DNA from: Solen grandis
Lineage: Eukaryota; Mollusca; Bivalvia; Adapedonta; Solenidae
NCBI GenBank assembly: GCA_021229015.1
Contig: CM037789.1
Span: 40,026,926 to 40,090,925, forward strand
Length of the DNA: 64,000 nucleotides
Direction: 5' to 3'
The notes beneath the pieces are model-generated. The model ran no database searches and had not been told where the DNA came from. It worked only from the letters and a program-made list of their open reading frames with translations. This document shows, one piece after another, positions 61,001-64,000 of the stretch (positions are counted from its first letter, which is position 1; every line of letters begins with the position of its first letter). Both the position numbers and the translations under genes were made by a program.

Positions 61001-63226
61001 AAGAATATACTGGTTAAAAAAAAGAGAAAAATAAAAAGTAAAAGCAGATTTGATGGAAGGCTAGGATTAGAACACGAAACTTTGCTACACCAATAAGACA
61101 AAATGTGACATATTTAAAATGACGTATATCTTATATTTCATTTTACTGTCAATAAAGGGTTTATACTAGATAAGTGTGCCTGCTCTAATGATGCAGTTAA
61201 GCCAGTATGCTTTACTGGGTATCACTTGCTTTTGTGTTGTCTCATGTGACTATGACTATTTGAGTTTTACCGTCGCTTCGACAGTATTTCAGTCATATAG
61301 CAACGTCCAGCTAATTACAGGTGGAAGAAGACCCCGAATGCACGGAGGCATCCAGGTAGAACCACCAACCTACCGCAAGCCAGTGTGTCATTTGAGTGCT
61401 ATTTATAATTGAACAAGTCCCAAAAATACAACAATATTAAGTACTATAGGACTAACAGGCAGAGTATGCGCAACTTTTTTTTTTCTTTTTTTTTCCAGAC
61501 CTCTCTGTCTTGAAGCTTTTTAGGATTGAATTTGTTGAAATCTTGTCAGGGTTCGACACTAATGGTGTCCTGGGATCCCGAGGACACCAAAAACTGAGAA
61601 GGAACAACAGAACTGACATGCCAGGTGTTATATTGGGACACTTACTCTTCCAATTAAAAGTAAATAGAAAAGCCACATTTGTTGCAAACCGATGTTATCT
61701 TCTTCATTCAACATTCTTATTAGTAACCCTCTTTGATATATTGCAACTTTTTGACCAATGCTTTTGTGAATAATGCTGTCACATATTTAAATGACGCAAC
61801 GGAGACTCTGATTATTCAGAAGGGACTCCTGATTTACAAAGCAGGTGTTCTGTCAGGATACCTGGCTAAAAGTTAGTGTCAAACACTGCTTGTTAAACTT
61901 GGGGCTGAAAACAACAACAACAACAAAACTAGAACTATCACTGAAGGTGATTCATACCCCCACCCCCATCTTTGACACAGGATGTATTCACATGACACAT
62001 AAAACGAATGTTCACACATAGGATTTGGGCTTATAAGCATACCAAAAAAAACTAGAACTATCACTGAAGGTGATTCATACCCCCACCCCCTCTTTGCACA
62101 CATAGGATTTGGGCTTATAAGCATACCAAAAAAAATATTATCACTAAAGGTGATCAATATCCACACCGGAAGTCTGTCATGTGTAGGAATACAGTTTCAA
62201 AAGTTTGCGTGAGTGAAAGACTACATGTATGTAAGGTTTAAAGTTAGTGTGAGCAATGGTTCAAAAGTTTTGGACAATGCTAAAAAGTTTTGACAGACAG
62301 ACAGATAGACAGAGAACACACATACAGACAAAAATGCAGTCTAATTATGGTTCACATCCATATTTATTGTTTGCAAAAACCTGTCTTTAAGAATTTACAT
62401 TGTGGTTTTCTTATGGACTGCACTTCCTCTCATCAAGATCAATCTACATATGAAGTTTCATCAACCTAGCTACTTTAGTATTGGAGTTATGCTCCGGACA
62501 AAATCAAAAGATTAAAAATGACAAAGGGCAATAACTCCTTTCAAAATACATGCAGAGTTATGGTTCTTGTGCACTGCACTTCCTCTCATCAAGATCAATC
62601 TACATATGAAGTTTCATCAACCTAGCTACTTTAGTATTTGAGTTATGGTCCGGACAAAATCAAAAGATTAAAAATGACAAAGGGCAATAACTCCTTTCAA
62701 AATACATGCAGAGTTATGGTTCTTAGGCACTGCACTTCCTCTCATCAAGGTCTATCTACCTATGAAGTTTCATCAACATAGGTACAGTAGTTTTGGAGAA
62801 ATGCTCCGGACAAATATTTGTAGACCAACCGCCGGACCGACCGACCGACAGGGTGACTCCTATATACCCCCCCCAAATTTCATTTGTGGGGGTATAAAAA
62901 CAACCTCTTAATAGTGACTATATGATTCAATTTCAAATGAGATTTTGGAGTATGTTTGTGCAAGACTGGCAAGTATAGTAAAATTCAATGAATTGTGATT
63001 ATTACAAATTATTTATCATTTATATTAACACTGAATTATGGCTGCAAATCTCTTGAACCAATCAAAATAAACACAAAATCTCAGTGCCTCCTCTCCCCTT
63101 TTTTCCCTCTCTACTTTTCCTTCTAAACACATACACCATTTCATACCGTAATATCTCTAGGATCGTCTTCAGAACTCTCCATGACGGCATAAAATCTCAG
63201 GAGCTGGTTCCATGTGTTCAGGTATA
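43015..63226 (-). CDS. PTCD3: PTCD3 / mS39 pentatricopeptide-repeat protein of the mitochondrial ribosome, 3' part
   Basis: PTCD3 (mS39) is a mitochondrial small-subunit ribosomal protein built of PPR helices. Exons by my reading, 5' to 3': 63147-63226, 60837-60984, 59275-59352, 56603-56686, 56131-56159, 54115-54221, 52722-52800, 51666-51756, 51566-51593 (weak), 47844 or 47851-47926, 47382-47464, 46242-46310, 45584-45637, 44416-44479, 43428-43528, 43015-43042. Each has AG/GT borders, and the phases join without a stop if the right junction is chosen at 47.4-47.9 kb. The product is about 400 residues; the vertebrate protein is near 690, so the N-terminal part lies beyond the window. PPR-type segments such as GLKPNLETFHAFLELIE and IEPTLETYTHVLHALM are visible, and the order of later segments (ELYRELFPF, SSILNLMDTFNCFDDLESIW, DTLVGLLNLLIEERDV) follows the vertebrate protein as I remember it. 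The stop is TGA at 43015-43017. I see no broken exon, unlike the other genes here. Introns carry MITEs, SINEs and pearl-like elements. Confidence 0.83.
43716..43996 (+). mobile_element. tRNA-derived SINE with 13-bp target duplication
   Basis: TCAAGATTGTTGC occurs exactly at 43716-43728 and 43984-43996. Between them is a SINE: a tRNA-like head with box A (GTGGCAGAGAGG) and box B (GGTTTCAAATCCC), then a body ending in CTGAAATACTGTCGAAGCGA and a short GTCAA-repeat tail. It lies in the PTCD3 intron, opposite to the gene. Confidence 0.85.
45153..45259. repeat. Short ACAAGAG element (also at 56314-56436)
   Basis: AACAAGAGTATTCTTTGGAA followed by TGTGTCACCTGCTGAAG, then TGTGTCACCTCTGCTTA and CAGCAGGTGACACA. 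A second copy at 56314-56436 starts AACAAGAGTGTTCCTTGGAA. Both are in PTCD3 introns and have a CACCTGCTG / CAGCAGGTG inverted pair. Confidence 0.5.
45766..46007. mobile_element. TTAA-flanked MITE, copy in a PTCD3 intron
   Basis: Full-length copy of the family with TTAACCCTTTCCCTCA at one end and GAGGGAAAGAGTTAA at the other. It has the same orientation as the copy at 40227 and lies between the PTCD3 exons at 45584-45637 and 46242-46310. Confidence 0.8.
46506..46793 (-). mobile_element. tRNA-derived SINE, long copy
   Basis: Minus-strand head at 46793 (CCCTGGTAGCTGAGTGATTA) with box B GGGTTTGATCCCTGG. The body includes the complement of CATTATCCTGACACTGAGCC, and the tail end is GATGTTAAATCCAACAAA. 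Same family as 17862-18169. Confidence 0.78.
46914..47145. mobile_element. TTAA-flanked MITE, inverted copy in a PTCD3 intron
   Basis: Full copy in the opposite orientation to the one at 45766: it opens CCCTTTCCCTCATAGAG and closes CTATATGAGGGAAAGGG between TTAA sites. The central stem GCGAACAGCATAAAACCAG with its complement is well kept. Right after it, 47146-47195 resembles the end of the second TTAA family (see 59913). Confidence 0.8.
47382..47926 (-). CDS. PTCD3: PTCD3 exon pair with ambiguous junction
   Basis: The upper exon starts at 47926 and reads ESLQYDNIPDTMYQVFAHTY, which matches the order seen in vertebrate PTCD3. It can end at 47844 (donor GTAAAT, one base over) or 47851 (donor GTGACA, in phase). 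The lower exon ends at 47382 (GTAAGT) and can start at 47464 (tttttacag, best acceptor, frame 0) or 47445 (tgcag). The combinations 47851 with 47464, and 47844 with 47445, both stay open; 47844 with 47464 meets a stop. I favour the first because its acceptor is far better. Confidence 0.6.
47955..48614. mobile_element. Pearl-like element, both ends present
   Basis: Opens ACAAGAGGGCCATAGAGACC followed by CGCTCACCTGAG. It has two diverged core units with TGCCAATGCAACCAGAGTTC and GTCCATGGCAACCAGAGTTC, and closes with the hairpin GCTCACCATGAGCAC-GTT-GTGCTCAGGTGAGC at about 48585-48614. It lies in the PTCD3 intron immediately after (in + direction) the exon at 47844-47926. Confidence 0.72.
48660..50363. 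mobile_element. Array of pearl-like core units, two terminal hairpins
   Basis: GTGACCCCTGGGGC-type landmarks recur at 48798, 48992, 49159, 49625, 49790 and 49957, mostly 165-167 apart. Hairpin ends (GAGCAC.. ..GTGCTCAGGTGAGCTAA) stand at about 49518-49547 and 50331-50363. The ACAAGAG start is not seen, so these are two 5'-truncated elements head to tail. GACGGACGCACGCACGGA precedes each end. Confidence 0.65.
51566..51593 (-). CDS. PTCD3: PTCD3 candidate 28-nt micro-exon
   Basis: The exon at 51666-51756 ends with one spare base and the exon at 47926 downward needs two, so something of length 1 mod 3 must lie between. This 28-nt piece (acceptor ...gtaaag, donor GTAATG) has exactly that length, stays open, and reads V-TDHYNRDV-K. 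The acceptor has a poor pyrimidine tract, and the vertebrate protein is several residues longer here, so a different exon further into the intron remains possible. Confidence 0.42.
52931..53872. mobile_element. Pearl-like element, different family, about five units
   Basis: Starts ACAAGAGCTGTCAGATGACA then GCACGCTCGACTATTC, and ends ATTCTACGAATAGTCGAGC, so the termini are complementary around CGACTATTC. Internal landmark GATACCCC / GATGCCC recurs at 53053, 53210, 53376, 53542 and 53704 (157-166 apart). AAAACTTTAACCAAAA and GGGCCATAA repeat in each unit. Confidence 0.7.
55676..56038. repeat. Minisatellite, about 35-40-bp unit
   Basis: About nine copies of GAACAGTGTAGAACCTGTCC followed by ATTTACACACACA, with growing divergence towards the right. 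It stops shortly before the 29-nt PTCD3 exon. Confidence 0.75.
56131..56159 (-). CDS. PTCD3: PTCD3 29-nt micro-exon
   Basis: Very short exon between a tttttaatttcag acceptor and a GTAAGT donor. It takes one base from the exon at 56603-56686 and leaves in phase 0, coding R-NFFITAARI. Joined to the next exon (CKVARSTDTLLDVYSF, 54115-54221) it continues the PPR helix pair seen in vertebrate PTCD3 (FF-x-x-A-x-x-IC). It is too short for ordinary ORF detection and easily missed by gene finders. Confidence 0.7.
56771..58023. repeat. 18-bp minisatellite in two blocks with an insertion between
   Basis: Unit ACATTGCTACATGATAAA, alternating with a GTTAAA variant, fills about 56771-57040 and 57826-58023. 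Both blocks are linked to the phrase GTGAACACAACAATGTCAAT (56848 and 58024), so a higher-order unit was duplicated. 57043-57785 is unrelated, CpG-richer sequence that starts GGGCTCACGCTGGG and contains the palindrome at 57299. Open frames over the array (HCYMIK repeats) are a by-product of the 18-bp period. Confidence 0.8.
57299..57400. mobile_element. Perfect palindrome with 8-bp direct repeats (hAT-like MITE)
   Basis: The arms pair without a mismatch or spacer around the 57349/57350 axis. With one extra flanking base each side the perfect palindrome is 57298-57401 (104 bp). The ends read CACAGGGAATCGG. The same eight bases ATTATACT stand directly outside at 57291-57298 and 57401-57408. An 8-bp target duplication and CAGGG-type termini are typical of hAT elements. 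Arm identity implies a very recent insertion. Confidence 0.7.
58045..58152. repeat. Short tandem repeat, about 25-bp unit
   Basis: Repeats of AACCTTGTTTCCATGGACAT and AACCTTGATTCCATAGACAT, about four copies, directly after the second 18-bp block. Confidence 0.65.
58847..59061. mobile_element. TTAA-flanked MITE, copy with collapsed centre
   Basis: Ends as in the other copies, with TTAA at 58847 and 59058. The central stem-loop is shortened: GCATAAAACCTGATCTGGTTTTATGC has lost the GCCTGCGAGTTACTCGC part. 215 bp. Confidence 0.78.
59913..60136. mobile_element. Second TTAA-flanked MITE family
   Basis: Opens TTAACCCTTGACCTCATA and closes AATTAAAGGGTTAA (224 bp). The interior is unrelated to the first family. 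The end region (TTTGTACATGAATATTCAT) recurs as a fragment at about 47160-47195. The CCCTT termini within TTAA again suggest piggyBac-type mobilisation. Confidence 0.55.
60451..60790. mobile_element. Pearl-like element, truncated
   Basis: ACAAGAGGGCCAAGATGGCC and TGCTCACCTGAG mark the start. GATGCTAGAGTGTAA recurs at 60513 and 60669 (156 apart). The other end is missing; the element stops short of the PTCD3 exon at 60837. Confidence 0.62.
60837..60984 (-). CDS. PTCD3: PTCD3 exon with clearest PPR motif
   Basis: Exon of 148 nt bounded by a ctttcag acceptor and a GTATGT donor. It enters in phase 0 and leaves in phase 1, encoding 49 residues that begin HYLVKMTRSGLKPNLETF and end LAEMEAIQI. The G-L-K-P-N-x-x-T-F stretch is the standard PPR helix pattern. 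Its last base joins the exon at 59275-59352 to give IEPTLETYTHVLHALM, a second PPR start. This pair is the strongest single piece of evidence for the gene family. Confidence 0.85.
61262..61385 (-). mobile_element. SINE 3' module, headless copy
   Basis: Reads ACCGTCGCTTCGACAGTATT then GTCCAGCTAATTACAGGTGG to CCTACCGCAAGCCA, the complement of the 3' half of the SINE at 43716. No box A or B remains. Confidence 0.65.
61927..62898. mobile_element. Element with TATACCCCC ends and 156-bp units
   Basis: ACTAGAACTATCACTGAAGG opens it, with a partial duplicate at about 62048. The unit CTGCACTTCCTCTCATCAAG recurs at about 62418, 62574 and 62730 (156 apart), followed by GACCGACCGACCGACAGG. It ends TTTGTGGGGGTATAAA, the complement of the TTCATACCCCCAC near the start. 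Confidence 0.65.
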
Positions 63227-64000
63227 CTGCAATAAAAATAGTACCAGTGCTTTATCTCACATCTTCAAGCAGTTTATCATAACCTTTACCAAAGAGTTCA
63301 TTTGAAGAATGTAACAAACTGGTCCTGGTTAGAGGTCACACTGTGACCGGGAGGTCATGCTTTGATCCCTGGTCCTGACATACCAAAGTCATTACAAATA
63401 ATCAGCATAATAAAGCTAGGTGAGGTATCATGCAATTTGTTCAGTCTGATATCTATGCCTATGTCATTTAGACATAAATCCAGAGTATGTGTGACATTAA
63501 ACCCATGCAAACAAAACAATGGCATTAATTTAGGTTTGATTCTTCACTTCCATAATTAAAGCCTGTAATTATTATCCGACTAAAGAAAAAAAGGTTACAG
63601 AAACTAAGTTTATGTTACAAGTCAGATAAACAAACCAAAAATACAAAATGATTACACTGTAACATATATTTCTTACATAAACATATGTTAGGTTTGTGAA
63701 GATCTTTTTTTTTTTTTTCAAAAAAAATCCCAAATATCAATCCATAAGGATGTAAATTGAACAGAATGGTACACTACTGGACATGAACATGTAAACAAAT
63801 AAATTTAGGAGGTCTGGAGGACAATAGGGTTTAGAGTTATGTCCCTTTGATACCATTCATTCAGTTTGGTATGTGGGGCTCTTTTGAGGGGTTTGTCTAT
63901 AGAGGGAACACTGGGGTAGCCGCATAAGTACATGCACCATTTCCTTTAACATCTGTAACACACTGGTTGAGAAACATAAATCTTTCAGGAGGCAGCCATC

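Noticed and set aside
63316..63375. Possible tRNA (GCTTTGATCCCTGG)
   Set aside because: Only a box-B-like motif remains; no cloverleaf.
63900..64000. Another PTCD3 exon at the right edge
   Set aside because: An open minus-strand stretch exists but no clear donor, and the reading is not recognisably PTCD3.
1..64000. CRISPR arrays, bacterial operons, phage or plasmid modules
   Set aside because: Repeats are transposon cores or minisatellites; genes have spliceosomal introns, so the DNA is eukaryotic.

Overview
The window looks like nuclear DNA of an animal, most likely a bivalve mollusc. It is AT-rich and gene-sparse, its genes have many short exons and long introns, and it is full of short non-autonomous transposons. 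The best taxonomic hints are an intronless Cys-loop receptor (bivalves carry a large expansion of nicotinic-receptor-like genes) and several 'pearl'-like elements with internal tandem units near 160 bp, a class described from bivalves. The species cannot be fixed from sequence alone. A 100-N scaffold gap lies at 33834-33933.

Three genes are well supported. (1) 43015-63226, minus strand: the 3' part of a multi-exon gene whose spliced product matches PTCD3 / mS39, the pentatricopeptide-repeat protein of the mitochondrial ribosome. I traced 15 exons plus one weak 28-nt exon, all with compatible splice phases; the 5' end is beyond the right edge. (2) 34371-35575, plus strand: a single-exon nicotinic-acetylcholine-receptor-like subunit, complete from signal peptide to M4 but with a one-base frameshift in M3. 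(3) 15273-20642, minus strand: a multi-exon Myb/SANT-like DNA-binding protein of the PIF/Harbinger-associated type. Its reading frame is broken by several one-base indels, some in homopolymers, and one exon appears as a decayed duplicate.

A decayed PIF/Harbinger transposase on the plus strand (about 9273-11150) still shows its DDE residues, spread over three frames. It is followed directly by a roughly 445-bp inverted repeat. Weaker minus-strand coding exons lie at 4057-5715 and 7885-8037.

Region by region: 1-9 kb holds palindromic-word arrays (CCATGG/CCGTGG, CAATGG) and the weak exons. 9-11.5 kb is the Harbinger relic. 12-20.6 kb has tRNA-derived SINEs, one pearl-like element and the Myb/SANT gene. 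20.9-22.9 kb is a nested pearl-like element. 23.8-25.25 kb is a purine-rich array with a period near 125 bp that may once have been coding. 26-33 kb is dispersed repeats and poor-looking sequence up to the gap. 34-36 kb is the receptor gene. 40-63 kb is PTCD3, whose introns carry TTAA-flanked MITEs, SINEs, pearl-like elements, minisatellites and a perfect 104-bp palindrome flanked by 8-bp direct repeats.

The genes show no sign of acting in one pathway. The main interest is the density and variety of small mobile elements, and the repeated one-base lesions in otherwise well-conserved coding exons, which may be decay or assembly error.
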